Assembly: GCF_030271835.1 (NCBI RefSeq)
Contig: NZ_CP127389.1
Coordinates: 2,516,001 to 2,580,000, forward strand
Direction: 5' to 3'
Source: Proteus appendicitidis
GTDB lineage: Bacteria > Pseudomonadota > Gammaproteobacteria > Enterobacterales > Enterobacteriaceae
Length of the DNA stretch: 64,000 bases
The translations under genes were made by a program, and so were the position numbers. The notes under the pieces were generated by a model. It ran no database searches, was not told where the DNA came from, and was given only the letters and a program-made list of their open reading frames with translations. Every line of letters starts with the position of its first letter. Position 1 is the stretch's first letter. This document shows positions 45,991-54,968 of the stretch, piece after piece.

Positions 45991-47754
45991 ATGACGATAA
46001 AACAGACAATTGGGATAAGAAACGCAGTAAGTATCGGGTTATTACTGCTCTTTTTTGTACTTCCTCTGCAAGCCACAGCAAAAGAGTGGACAATCGGTGT
46101 TTTAGCACTACGTGGTGATGCATCCACGCAAAGACACTGGCATCCACTTGTTGACACATTAAATGAACAATTTCCGTCAGAAAACTTTGTGTTAATGCCA
46201 TTAAATCTGGAGGAGATGAAGTTAGCCGTTGCAAAGAAAAGTGTTGATTTCTTACTCACAAACCCTGCGCAATTTGTTCAATTAGATAATGCATTTCCAT
46301 TACGCTGGTTGCTCTCTTTACGTTCTGGCTATGAGCCGGATAACATGACACGAAATGTTATTGGGAGCCTCATTCTTGTCCGTAACGATAGCCCGATTAC
46401 TTCTGTACATGAATTAATCGGAAAACGCGTTGGAGCCATTGCCCCCGATGCCTTTGGTGGCTATCTTTTAGGTTACAAAGCGCTAAGAGAAGACGGTATT
46501 GATCCGGATAAAGATTTCACATTACGTTTCACTGGTTTTCCGGCTGACGCTTTACTTTATCTCTTACGAGATGAAGATATTAATGCGGCAATTATTCCCG
46601 TCTGTTTACTGGAAAATATGGATAGTGAAGGGCTTATTCGTAAAAGTGATTATCGCCCCTTGATTTCTTATCAAACCAATACGCCATGTTTAACCAGTAC
46701 ACCGCTCTACCCTAATTGGTCATTTGCGGCACTAGATACCGTTCCTGATGAACTTGTTGATAAAGTCACTCGCGTTTTACTCACTGATGATAGTAAACCG
46801 ATGAAATGGGGAGCGCCGGCTTCCCATACACAAGTTGAAAATCTATTAAGGGAAGTCAACCAACATCCTCGACAAAGGCAGCTTTGGCAAGATGCGAAAA
46901 GTTGGGCTATTCAGCACCAATTTATTATTGGTCTTTCATTGGCTGCTATCCTTTTTCTCATCCTAAACCAAGTCTGGATCAGCTATTTAGTTAGGCGTCG
47001 TAGTCGCCAACTGGAACTGGCTCACAATCGATTAAGACAGCAAAAGGAAGAGTTAGAACACGCTCAACGCTTAAATATATTGGGAGAAATGGCATCGGGA
47101 TTTGCTCATGAGCTTAATCAGCCCCTTTCTGCCATTAAAAGCTATGCGCAAGGGAGCGTTATTCGCCTTAAAAAAGAGAATGAATCGCACCCATTGCTAC
47201 CTGCATTACAACAAATAGATAAGCAAGCGCAACGCGGTGCTGATATCATTAGAAATCTACGTTTATGGGTTGGAAAACAAACACCTAATACCGATAGTAT
47301 TTTGCTTTCTCATCAAAATATTGCGGAGTGTATTCAACACATTTGGAAGCTTTTACGCGTAGAAGAAAAATACCCTCAGGTTTCACTGATCACCCATATT
47401 GATGAACATGATACCCTGTGTTTACCTGAAACATTATTAGAGCAAATTTTATCGAATTTAATCACCAACAGTCTCCAAGCTGGCGCTAAAGTACTAAAAA
47501 TTAGCACCCATAAGGCACCTGATAGGTTACTTATCGTCATTGAAGATGATGCTGGTGGAATGAGCCACAGCCAACTTGAACAGCCCTTTTCCCCATTCCA
47601 AACAACAAAAACAGAAGGGCTTGGATTAGGTTTAGTCATTTGCCAACGTTTATTGCTTTCTCAAGGTGCTGATATTCATATTGAAAACCAAAAGAATGAA
47701 CAAAATAAAGTTGGAATAAAAATCACACTTATTTTTCCTAACAAAAATAAATAA
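45991..47754 (+). CDS. ttrS: Tetrathionate sensor kinase TtrS
   Basis: Encodes 587-residue TtrS. A signal/first membrane segment (residues ~13-30, ending ATAKEW) precedes a periplasmic PhnD-like binding domain (residues ~30-300), then a second membrane helix (about 307-328) and a kinase core: H-box FAHELNQPLSAIKSYAQG, N-box LITNSLQAGA, GLGLGLVICQRLL. It senses tetrathionate and phosphorylates TtrR. It lies 10 bases before ttrR and is divergent from ttrBCA. Confidence 0.95.
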   Translation: MTIKQTIGIRNAVSIGLLLLFFVLPLQATAKEWTIGVLALRGDASTQRHWHPLVDTLNEQFPSENFVLMPLNLEEMKLAVAKKSVDFLLTNPAQFVQLDNAFPLRWLLSLRSGYEPDNMTRNVIGSLILVRNDSPITSVHELIGKRVGAIAPDAFGGYLLGYKALREDGIDPDKDFTLRFTGFPADALLYLLRDEDINAAIIPVCLLENMDSEGLIRKSDYRPLISYQTNTPCLTSTPLYPNWSFAALDTVPDELVDKVTRVLLTDDSKPMKWGAPASHTQVENLLREVNQHPRQRQLWQDAKSWAIQHQFIIGLSLAAILFLILNQVWISYLVRRRSRQLELAHNRLRQQKEELEHAQRLNILGEMASGFAHELNQPLSAIKSYAQGSVIRLKKENESHPLLPALQQIDKQAQRGADIIRNLRLWVGKQTPNTDSILLSHQNIAECIQHIWKLLRVEEKYPQVSLITHIDEHDTLCLPETLLEQILSNLITNSLQAGAKVLKISTHKAPDRLLIVIEDDAGGMSHSQLEQPFSPFQTTKTEGLGLGLVICQRLLLSQGADIHIENQKNEQNKVGIKITLIFPNKNK

Positions 47755-47764
47755 CGGAGAAAAA

Positions 47765-48367
47765 ATGCCAACAATTCATCTTGTTGATGATGATCTTGCT
47801 GTCACTGATGCTTGTCAGTTTTTATTAGAAAGCTTAGGTTATTCAGCCCATGTCTGGAATGATAGCGAATTCTTTATCAACAATGTCAATCTCTATCAGC
47901 AAGGTGTTGTATTGTTAGATATGAGAATGCCAAAACCCGATGGCAGGCAAGTCCACCAACATTTAATTGATAAGCACAGCACCCTTTCTGTCATTTTTTT
48001 AACTGGTCATGGCGATATTCCCATGGCAGTTGAAGAGATCAAAAAAGGGGCTATCGACTTTCTACAAAAACCCGTTGATAGCAATGCGTTGTTATCTGCT
48101 TTAGATGCAGCATTTATTGAAACCAATGCGCGTTTTACCGCACATGATATTCGTCGCCGTTATGCTTCATTAACCCCAAGAGAAAAAGACATTGCTTATT
48201 ATGTTATTCAAGGATTAATGAACCGAGAAATTGCAGAAGTTGCTTGTGTGTCGATAAGAACGGTCGAAGTTCATCGTGCAAAAGTAATGGACAAAATGGC
48301 AGCTAAAAATATTGCCGAATTGGTGACGGCATTACAAGGCATCGAAATAATTTCACCTAATTTATGA
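47765..48367 (+). CDS. ttrR: Tetrathionate response regulator TtrR
   Basis: Encodes 200-residue TtrR, a FixJ-type regulator. The receiver has acidic DDD at 8-10, phospho-acceptor D52 (VVLLDMRMP) and the LQKP lysine; the LuxR-type helix-turn-helix (LTPREKDIAYYVIQGLMNRE, IAEVACVSIRTVEVHR) lies at residues ~138-195. It activates ttrBCA. GGAGA precedes the ATG. It ends ttrSR. Confidence 0.95.
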   Translation: MPTIHLVDDDLAVTDACQFLLESLGYSAHVWNDSEFFINNVNLYQQGVVLLDMRMPKPDGRQVHQHLIDKHSTLSVIFLTGHGDIPMAVEEIKKGAIDFLQKPVDSNALLSALDAAFIETNARFTAHDIRRRYASLTPREKDIAYYVIQGLMNREIAEVACVSIRTVEVHRAKVMDKMAAKNIAELVTALQGIEIISPNL

Positions 48368-48441
48368 CAAAATTTCTGATCTGCACCAAAAAGTGTCACA
48401 ATATAAGATATTCATTGGAAAAATAGTAAATAGATAGGCTT

Positions 48442-49383
48442 ATGATAAAGTCACCTCAATTTAAAAAATCATTTTTGCAGCCTAAATATTGGCTGACTTG
48501 GTTTGGGATCGGATTACTCTATATTCTGGTTCTGCTTCCCTATCCTGTCATTTATTGGCTAGGCACACGCCTAGGTCGTTTCTCTAAAGTTTTTTTAAAA
48601 AAACGCGTCCAAATAGCGGAACGTAATCTTGAACTCTGTTTTCCACAGATGCCAAAAAGTGAACGAGAAGCCTTAGTTAATAAAAATTTTGAATCTGTTG
48701 GTATGGGATTATTCGAAACGGGTATGGCGTGGTTTTGGCCAGATTGGCGGATCAAACGTTGGTTTAAAGTCAGTGGGATTGAACATATCAAAAAGGTTAA
48801 AGACTCAGGACAAGGGATCTTACTTATTGGGATCCATTTTCTGACACTAGAGCTTGGTGCTAGAATTTTGGGTATTTGTAATCCTGGTGTTGGTGTTTAT
48901 CGTCCTAACGATAATCCCGTTATGGACTGGCTACAAACATGGGGTCGATTACGTTCTAATAAATTTATGATTGACAGAAAAGATGTCAAAGGCATGATCC
49001 GTAGTTTAAAAGCAGGTGAAATTATTTGGTATGCACCTGACCATGATTATGGTCCACATAAAAGTGTTTTTGTGCCTTTGTTTGCAGTTGATAAAGCGGC
49101 AACAACAACGGGAACTTATATTCTGGCAAAAACGAGCAAGCCCGCATTAATTCCATTTACCCCAAAACGCTTACCTGAAGGCAAGGGTTATGAATTAATT
49201 ATATCGCCACCTGTTGCTGATTTTCCTATTGATAATGAGGAAAATACCGCTAAAGCAATGAATAAAGTAGTTGAACAAGAGATTTTACGCGCGCCAGACC
49301 AATATATGTGGTTACATCGCCGCTTTAAAACTCGTCCAGAAGGTGACGCTTCTTTATATAACGAAATAAAGAAAGTACACTAA
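48442..49383 (+). CDS. lpxL: Lipid A lauroyl acyltransferase, LpxL type
   Basis: Encodes a 313-residue late acyltransferase of the LpxL/LpxM/LpxP family, which adds a secondary acyl chain to Kdo2-lipid IVA from acyl-ACP at the inner membrane. One N-terminal membrane helix (residues ~18-37) and the HX4E catalytic motif (H132-F-L-T-L-E137) are present, then [14 protein letters not shown] and YAPDHDYGP. Adjacent mdtG on the same strand supports LpxL, since lpxL and mdtG are neighbours in E. coli. Acyl-chain choice cannot be read from sequence. Confidence 0.9.
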   Translation: MIKSPQFKKSFLQPKYWLTWFGIGLLYILVLLPYPVIYWLGTRLGRFSKVFLKKRVQIAERNLELCFPQMPKSEREALVNKNFESVGMGLFETGMAWFWPDWRIKRWFKVSGIEHIKKVKDSGQGILLIGIHFLTLELGARILGICNPGVGVYRPNDNPVMDWLQTWGRLRSNKFMIDRKDVKGMIRSLKAGEIIWYAPDHDYGPHKSVFVPLFAVDKAATTTGTYILAKTSKPALIPFTPKRLPEGKGYELIISPPVADFPIDNEENTAKAMNKVVEQEILRAPDQYMWLHRRFKTRPEGDASLYNEIKKVH

Positions 49384-49396
49384 GTACACTAATGAC

Positions 49397-49429
49397 AAAG
49401 TGGCTGTTTTGAAATAAAACAGCCACTTT
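49397..49429 (+). terminator. Terminator after lpxL
   Basis: A perfect 14-bp stem (aaagtggctgtttt / aaaacagccacttt) with a 5-base loop, 14 bases after the stop. Confidence 0.85.
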
Positions 49430-49664
49430 GTTATATTATAATGCACTGAAATAACAATAATAAAATCAATAACAGTATAAGCTATAAACTCCTGCGAAAC
49501 ACATTATAAGAGCAAGACCTATCGCACTTATTCTGTATCATGGCTATATTCTTATTCATCATAAAATAAGAAAACCGACTCGTTGTTGCCACGCTCAACA
49601 TCACTACGGTTATTGTCAGCCTATTTTCTTGGTTTACTCTCTCGTTCTCGGCTAAAGGAGTAAC

Positions 49665-50873
49665 ATGGATCTCAAACCCCGAAATAACTCTTGGAAACGT
49701 AATCTCTATATTGTCTGGTTTGGTTGTTTTCTAACTGGTGCCGGTTTTAGCCTGATCATGCCCTTTCTTCCTCTTTATGTAGAAGAACTTGGTATAACCG
49801 ATCACGAAGAGCTTAACCTTTGGACAGGTGTTGCATTTAGTATTACTTTCCTTTTTTCTGCCATTGCAGCGCCTTTTTGGGGGAAATTATCAGATAGAAA
49901 AGGTCGAAAATTAATGCTGTTACGCTCCGCTCTTGGTATGGCGATTGTGATGGTATTAATTGGATTTGCTCAAAATATATGGCAGTTATTAATATTGCGA
50001 GCCTTACTTGGTGTATTAGGTGGCTTTGTTCCGAATGCCAATGCGTTAATTGCCACTCAAGTTCCTGTTAAAAAAAGCGGTTGGGCATTAGGGACACTTT
50101 CGACAGGTGCAGTGAGTGGTGCATTAATAGGTCCTTTAATTGGCGGTATGCTTGCCGATCTCTATGGTTTACGTCCTGTCTTCTTTATTACATCTGCCGT
50201 TTTATTTATTTGCTTTTTAGTCACCCTCTTTTTTGTCAGTGAAAACTTTACACCGGTTTCTAAAAAAGACGCATTGACCACAAAACAAGTATTCTCATCA
50301 CTTAAAAATAAAAGACTCGTTGTATGCCTATTTTTCACTACGATGATCATTCAAGTCGCAACAGGCTCTGTTACGCCTATTTTGACACTTTATATTCGTG
50401 AATTAACAGGCTCTGTCAGCAATCTTGCCTTTATCAGTGGTGTTGTCGCCTCTGTACCCGGTATTGCCGCACTTATTAGCGCCCCTCGTTTTGGTAAATT
50501 AGGTGATCGAATTGGCCCAGATAAAGTCCTTCTTTTTACTCTCGGACTCTCTATTTTTATGTTAATTCCAATGGCATTGGTCAGTAATTATTGGGAACTT
50601 GGCGCACTACGTTTTTTACTTGGGGCGGTCAACGCAGCCATGTTACCTGCGGTACAAACGCTAATTCTTTATAACATTACGCCTGCTATTGCAGGGCGAA
50701 TTTTCAGCTATAACCAAGCACTAAGAGATGTTGGAAATGTTACAGGACCGTTAATGGGCGCTTTTGTTGCGGCAAGCTATGGATTTAGAGCTGTTTTTTA
50801 TTTCACCGCAGCCGTTGTCTTTTTTAATCTAATTTATTCTTGGTTAAGCTTTAGAACCCCACAAGAAAAGTAA
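49665..50873 (+). CDS. mdtG: MFS multidrug efflux transporter MdtG
   Basis: Encodes a 402-residue, 12-segment major facilitator of the DHA1 drug-efflux type. It follows E. coli MdtG (YceE) in [56 protein letters not shown] and [20 protein letters not shown]. MdtG gives fosfomycin and deoxycholate resistance when overproduced in E. coli; the native substrate is unclear. AAAGGAG precedes the ATG. It follows lpxL across a 280-base gap with its own promoter region. Confidence 0.93.
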   Translation: MDLKPRNNSWKRNLYIVWFGCFLTGAGFSLIMPFLPLYVEELGITDHEELNLWTGVAFSITFLFSAIAAPFWGKLSDRKGRKLMLLRSALGMAIVMVLIGFAQNIWQLLILRALLGVLGGFVPNANALIATQVPVKKSGWALGTLSTGAVSGALIGPLIGGMLADLYGLRPVFFITSAVLFICFLVTLFFVSENFTPVSKKDALTTKQVFSSLKNKRLVVCLFFTTMIIQVATGSVTPILTLYIRELTGSVSNLAFISGVVASVPGIAALISAPRFGKLGDRIGPDKVLLFTLGLSIFMLIPMALVSNYWELGALRFLLGAVNAAMLPAVQTLILYNITPAIAGRIFSYNQALRDVGNVTGPLMGAFVAASYGFRAVFYFTAAVVFFNLIYSWLSFRTPQEK

Positions 50874-51293
50874 TCAAAAAATCTATAAATTAGATTAGTT
50901 AATAGTTTTTTTTCTTCAAAAAATTACACTTTTACATTTAAAGCCCTAATTGTTATTTTTTTTATTCTATTTTTTGTAATTTATTGTTTATTAAGAACAT
51001 TCTTACCACCCTTTTGTTAACACCCATAAAATTTTCTTGTCCTCTTTTTTCAAAAAATTGCAAGGTTAACTATTGCAAAATGAGATTTTTATCGACTTTT
51101 GCACCAAAAAATGGTTTATAAAGTATTAAATATACTTTTAGTCACTAAATTCTGACAAAAGTATGTTAAAAATATATTAATTAAATGCAGTGGATATTGA
51201 TAACAGAATGAAATAATTTTGTTTAGCCACTAGCTGATATTTTGTTCTTTTTACTTGCAAACGACCTGTAGAGGTTTTTTTTGGGAATTTAAG
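50874..51293. other. AT-rich gap before the POT transporter, with RcsB-like box
   Basis: 420 bases without a gene. At 50,992-51,005 is TAAGAACATTCTTA, which differs from the RcsAB box ideal TAAGAATATTCTTA at one base and is itself an inverted repeat. It lies 288 bases upstream of the transporter start. No other motif is recognised. Confidence 0.45.
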
Positions 51294-52829
51294 ATGCAAT
51301 CTACTCACTCAAAATCTAGCCGAACTTTCTTTGGCCACCCATATCCATTAAGCTCCCTTTTCTTCACCGAAATGTGGGAACGCTTTTCTTTCTATGGTAT
51401 TCGCCCATTATTAATTCTATTTATGGCGGCAACCGTTTATGAGGGTGGCATGGAAATCCCCAGAGAGCAGGCATCTGCTATTGTGGGTATTTTCGCTGGC
51501 GGTGTTTATTTAACATCGTTGCCAGGAGGTTGGCTGGCTGATAACTGGTTAGGTCAGCGCCTAGCTGTATGGTATGGCTCTATCTTTATTGCGCTAGGGC
51601 ACCTTTCCATCGCACTTTCAGCGTTTTGGTCACAAGATCTGTTCTTTATCGGTTTATTACTGATTGTATTGGGTACTGGGCTATTTAAAACCTGCGTAAC
51701 TGTGATGGTAGGAACCTTATATAAAAGGGATGATACTCGCCGTGATGGTGGATTCTCCTTATTTTATATGGGTATCAATATGGGCTCATTTATTGCACCG
51801 CTCATCACGGGTTTCTTAGTGCGTGATTATGGCTGGCATTGGGGCTTTGGTATCGGTGGGATTGGTATGCTTGTTGCGTTACTGATTTTCCGCTTTTACG
51901 CAGTACCTACCATGCGTCGCTTTGATAGCGAAGTCGGTTTAGATTCAAGTTGGGATCGCCCAACCGTTGTTCGTCGTAATGTCGGTCAATGGATCTTAGC
52001 GTTATCTGTCGTTCTTATAGCAATTGTTGGTCTTATTATTTCTGGTGTTATTCCGTTTAACCCAGTTGTTGTGGCTAACTTTATGGTCTATGTGATTTCA
52101 GGTAGTGTTATCGCCTATTTTATCTATTTATTCCTATTTGCTGGATTAAGTAGTAGTGACCGTTCTCGCTTATTTGTTTGTTTCCTCTTATTGGTTTCAG
52201 CAGCCCTTTTCTGGTCTGCATTCGAACAAAAGCCAACATCATTTAACTTATTTGCCAACGACTATACTGACTTAAACTTTATGGGTTTTGAGATCCCAGC
52301 AGTTTGGTTCCAGTCTGTTAACGCACTGTTTATTATTATTCTTGCGCCTGTATTTAGCTGGTTATGGCCAATGATGGCACGTAAGAATATGAATTTAAGC
52401 AGTATGACTAAGTTTGTGATTGGTATTTTATTTGCAGCGGGTGGCTTTACCGTCATGATGTTTGCATCTGAAAGTGTTATTGCAACAGGACAAGGCGTTT
52501 CACCGCTTTGGTTAATTGGCAGTATCTTATTGCTGACATTAGGTGAATTATGCTTAAGCCCAATTGGTCTTGCCACTATGACTATTTTAGCGCCAGCTAA
52601 AATGCGTGGTCAGGTGATGGGATTATGGTTCTGTGCAAGCGCATTAGGTAATTTGGCCGCTGGTTTAATGGGGGGAAATATCCGCCCAGACAAACTGGAT
52701 GTAATGCCTGACTTCTTCTCTCATGTTTCTATCGCTCTGGTTATTTGTGCTGTTGTTCTTGCTGCACTGATTATTCCAGTTCGTAAGCTTTTACAAAGCG
52801 CAGATAGCAAAGAGAAAGCACAAGCTTAA
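51294..52829 (+). CDS. Proton-dependent oligopeptide transporter (POT family)
   Basis: Encodes a 511-residue transporter with 12-14 membrane segments that imports di- and tripeptides with protons. The family motif ExxER is present (E26-M-W-E-R30, followed by FSFYG) and so are GGWLADNWLGQR and FSLFYMGINMGSF. The N-terminal FFGHPYPLSSLFFTEMWERF resembles the DtpT type of Gram-positive bacteria more than E. coli DtpA/DtpB, so no symbol is given. The ATG at 51294 follows GGGA; the upstream in-frame start lacks a site. A strong terminator follows. Confidence 0.9.
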   Translation: MQSTHSKSSRTFFGHPYPLSSLFFTEMWERFSFYGIRPLLILFMAATVYEGGMEIPREQASAIVGIFAGGVYLTSLPGGWLADNWLGQRLAVWYGSIFIALGHLSIALSAFWSQDLFFIGLLLIVLGTGLFKTCVTVMVGTLYKRDDTRRDGGFSLFYMGINMGSFIAPLITGFLVRDYGWHWGFGIGGIGMLVALLIFRFYAVPTMRRFDSEVGLDSSWDRPTVVRRNVGQWILALSVVLIAIVGLIISGVIPFNPVVVANFMVYVISGSVIAYFIYLFLFAGLSSSDRSRLFVCFLLLVSAALFWSAFEQKPTSFNLFANDYTDLNFMGFEIPAVWFQSVNALFIIILAPVFSWLWPMMARKNMNLSSMTKFVIGILFAAGGFTVMMFASESVIATGQGVSPLWLIGSILLLTLGELCLSPIGLATMTILAPAKMRGQVMGLWFCASALGNLAAGLMGGNIRPDKLDVMPDFFSHVSIALVICAVVLAALIIPVRKLLQSADSKEKAQA

Positions 52830-52847
52830 TCTAATGCGTTAATTATT

Positions 52848-52879
52848 AAAGCCATGTCTAATTAATTAGGCATGGCTTT
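52848..52879 (+). terminator. Terminator after the POT transporter
   Basis: A 13-bp stem with one mismatch (aaagccatgtcta / taggcatggcttt), 6-base loop, followed by TTTTGCTTTT. Confidence 0.88.
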
Positions 52880-52990
52880 TTGCTTTTATATCCTACAATT
52901 TGAACGCTTTTTTAAGTATTGCACCCAATATTTAAAACACTTAATCTCATTACCTTCTATTTGTTGGTTGTTTATCACTAAGGTAATGCG

Positions 52991-53770
52991 ATGACAGTTC
53001 TTCCTATTTATTATGTTAATGCTTTTTCCTCTCTGCCTTTTTCAGGAAATCCCGCTGCTGTCGTTTTATTAGAAGAGTGGCTGCCTGATGACACCTTAAT
53101 TACACTTGCTAGTGAGATTAATTTACCTGAAACGGCTTTTTTAGTTGGCGATCATATTCGTTGGTTTACACCTAAAATTGAAGTTCCTCTTTGTGGGCAT
53201 GCAACATTAGCCACAGCTTTTGTGCTAAAAACGATAAAACAGTTACCTAAGAAGCTCTTTAAATTCCAATCTCTTTCAGGTGAACTCACTATTTCTTGCC
53301 AAGGCGCTCTCTTTACACTTAATTTTCCGGCACTACCTGCGACATTAAATAACGATATAAAATCAGTGCTTGAACAAAAATTAGCATTACAAATAGATGA
53401 AGTTTGGCAAGCGCATGATCGTTATATTTGCTTTTTATCTGATCCAGAAACCGTCATTAACTACCAACCGGATTTCACTCAAATCGCACAGTTGCCTTTA
53501 CCTGGCGTTATTATCACAGCGAAAGGTCATGCTCCTTTTGACTTTGTTTCTCGCTTCTTTGCGCCCGTAAAAGGCGTGAATGAAGATCCTGTTACAGGCA
53601 CATCACATTGTGTATTAGCACCAATTTGGGGTAATAAGCTCAATAAAACACAGTTACAAGCAAGACAAGTTTCAAAACGAGGTGGAAATATCGACTGTGA
53701 GCTAAAAGATGGTCGCGTTTTACTAACAGGAGATGCTGCACTCTTTTTAACTGGCGAAATAACCTTTTAA
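52991..53770 (+). CDS. PhzF-family isomerase-like protein
   Basis: Encodes a 259-residue protein of the PhzF/YddE family with the diaminopimelate-epimerase fold. Conserved motifs are VNAFSSLPFSGNPAAVV, the catalytic Glu in NLPETAFLV (E47), PLCGHATLATAFVL and EDPVTGTSHCVL. The PhzF reaction belongs to phenazine synthesis, but no phenazine genes are seen, so the substrate is unknown as for most family members. AAGG precedes the ATG. It lies upstream of the thioesterase gene with a hairpin between. Confidence 0.88.
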   Translation: MTVLPIYYVNAFSSLPFSGNPAAVVLLEEWLPDDTLITLASEINLPETAFLVGDHIRWFTPKIEVPLCGHATLATAFVLKTIKQLPKKLFKFQSLSGELTISCQGALFTLNFPALPATLNNDIKSVLEQKLALQIDEVWQAHDRYICFLSDPETVINYQPDFTQIAQLPLPGVIITAKGHAPFDFVSRFFAPVKGVNEDPVTGTSHCVLAPIWGNKLNKTQLQARQVSKRGGNIDCELKDGRVLLTGDAALFLTGEITF

Positions 53771-53820
53771 TTACAGACGGCATAATCAGCCATTCATCTA
53801 CTTTGCTTTCAATTTACTCT

Positions 53821-53858
53821 ATTTTATACTGTGGGGAATTTCTCCCCTACAGTATAAA
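53821..53858 (+). promoter_or_regulatory. Strong hairpin between phzF-like and thioesterase genes
   Basis: Arms ttttatactgt-gggga and tcccct-acagtataaaa pair over about 15 bp with one bulge. It ends 19 bases before the thioesterase ATG and just before its ribosome site. It could terminate phzF or act as a translational or processing element. Confidence 0.55.
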
Positions 53859-53877
53859 AGAAGAAGGCTTTATTGTT

Positions 53878-54288
53878 ATGTCCATCTCTGACTTATCTCC
53901 TGAGCTACAAGATAAAATTAAAAATTCAGTCACCCGTGTATCTAAAGTCATATTCCCCACTACAACTAATCACCACTCAACACTCTTTGGTGGCACGGCA
54001 TTAGCTTGGATGGATGAAGTTTCATTTATTACCGCTACCCGTTTTAGCCGTAAACGCCTAGTAACGGTTTCAACCGAAAAAATAAATTTTAATCACCCTA
54101 TTCCATCAGGTACGATTATTGAATTAGTGGGTGAAGTTATTCGTGTTGGGCGTACAAGTTTAACGGTAAATGTTTCTATTTTTCTTGAAGATATGTACGC
54201 AGAAGGTCGTGAAGAAGTGATCCATGGTCAGTTTAATTTCGTGGCGGTTGATCATGACGGAAAACCAACGCCATTATTCGATAAATAA
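53878..54288 (+). CDS. Acyl-CoA thioesterase, hotdog fold
   Basis: Encodes a 136-residue hotdog thioesterase of the YciA/BFIT-like acyl-CoA hydrolase type. The core motif NHHSTLFGGTALAWMDEVSF contains the usual catalytic Asp in the long helix; VTVSTEKINFNHPIPSGTII and GQFNFVAVD follow. The ATG at 53878 is chosen because it gives the family length and follows AGAAGG; the longer frame runs through the hairpin. The preferred acyl chain is unknown. Confidence 0.87.
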   Translation: MSISDLSPELQDKIKNSVTRVSKVIFPTTTNHHSTLFGGTALAWMDEVSFITATRFSRKRLVTVSTEKINFNHPIPSGTIIELVGEVIRVGRTSLTVNVSIFLEDMYAEGREEVIHGQFNFVAVDHDGKPTPLFDK

Positions 54289-54296
54289 CAACTTAT

Positions 54297-54326
54297 AGAG
54301 AGATTTGTCATACTTTTTATCTCTCT
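54297..54326 (+). terminator. Hairpin after the thioesterase gene
   Basis: An 8-bp stem (agagagat/atctctct) with a 14-base loop, 8 bases after the stop. A moderate terminator candidate. Confidence 0.5.
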
Positions 54327-54518
54327 TAATTAAAAACTGCATTATTTTATTATGTTCTTTATTATTTTTAATAATAACAAAGCAGTAAGAGCATTAATTT
54401 AAATGGATATTTTTCAATCAACGTAAAATATCTAATAAAATCAATAAATAATAAGATTACTAACATGTAAGACAAGAGTTATCCACAGTTAATGTGGATA
54501 ACTGAACAAGCCCCAAAA

Positions 54519-54836
54519 TCAGAGAACACAGATTTTTGTTACTGCAAATTCAATCTGACAAATAGTCAGCTTCCTTCCTACTATTGCACTTTCAGCAATA
54601 ACAATATCCGTTGATTGTGAATACTGTCGCCCTACTTCAAGTGCTAACTCAATAGTGGGTTCAATCAGTAATATCACTCCAGCCTGTTCAATATCAACAG
54701 GGAAGTCTGCAAGCGCTATCAGTTGTACCACTTGTTTTATCTTACTTTTAGCAATCTCTTGTGCTTTTTCCGTTGCGGCCTGATTAACTCTGGTTTGTTT
54801 TTCAAAAGCACCACCACCAGAATAAAGATAGATCAT
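54519..54836 (-). CDS. Unrecognised 105-residue protein
   Basis: I do not recognise this protein. It begins MIYLYSGGGAFEKQTRVNQA, continues with a charged helix (ATEKAQEIAKSKIKQVVQLI), then has two hydrophobic stretches (IEQAGVILLIEPTIELALEV; DIVIAESAIVGRKL) that look like buried strands and helices rather than membrane segments. No signal peptide, cysteine pair or known motif is seen. The ribosome site is weak. It lies 132 bases downstream of the adhesin gene on the same strand. Amino-acid composition is balanced, which supports a real gene. Confidence 0.55.
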   Translation of the reverse strand: MIYLYSGGGAFEKQTRVNQAATEKAQEIAKSKIKQVVQLIALADFPVDIEQAGVILLIEPTIELALEVGRQYSQSTDIVIAESAIVGRKLTICQIEFAVTKICVL

Positions 54837-54968
54837 AATTTACTCATTATAGAAAAAAGGCTGTTACCTTTATTATTCAAATCCACCGCATAAAAGCCAG
54901 TTGAACATATAAAAAGGCAACAACCTTATCTCTGCTTTTTATCCTAATTAATACAATATAAAAAGCAT

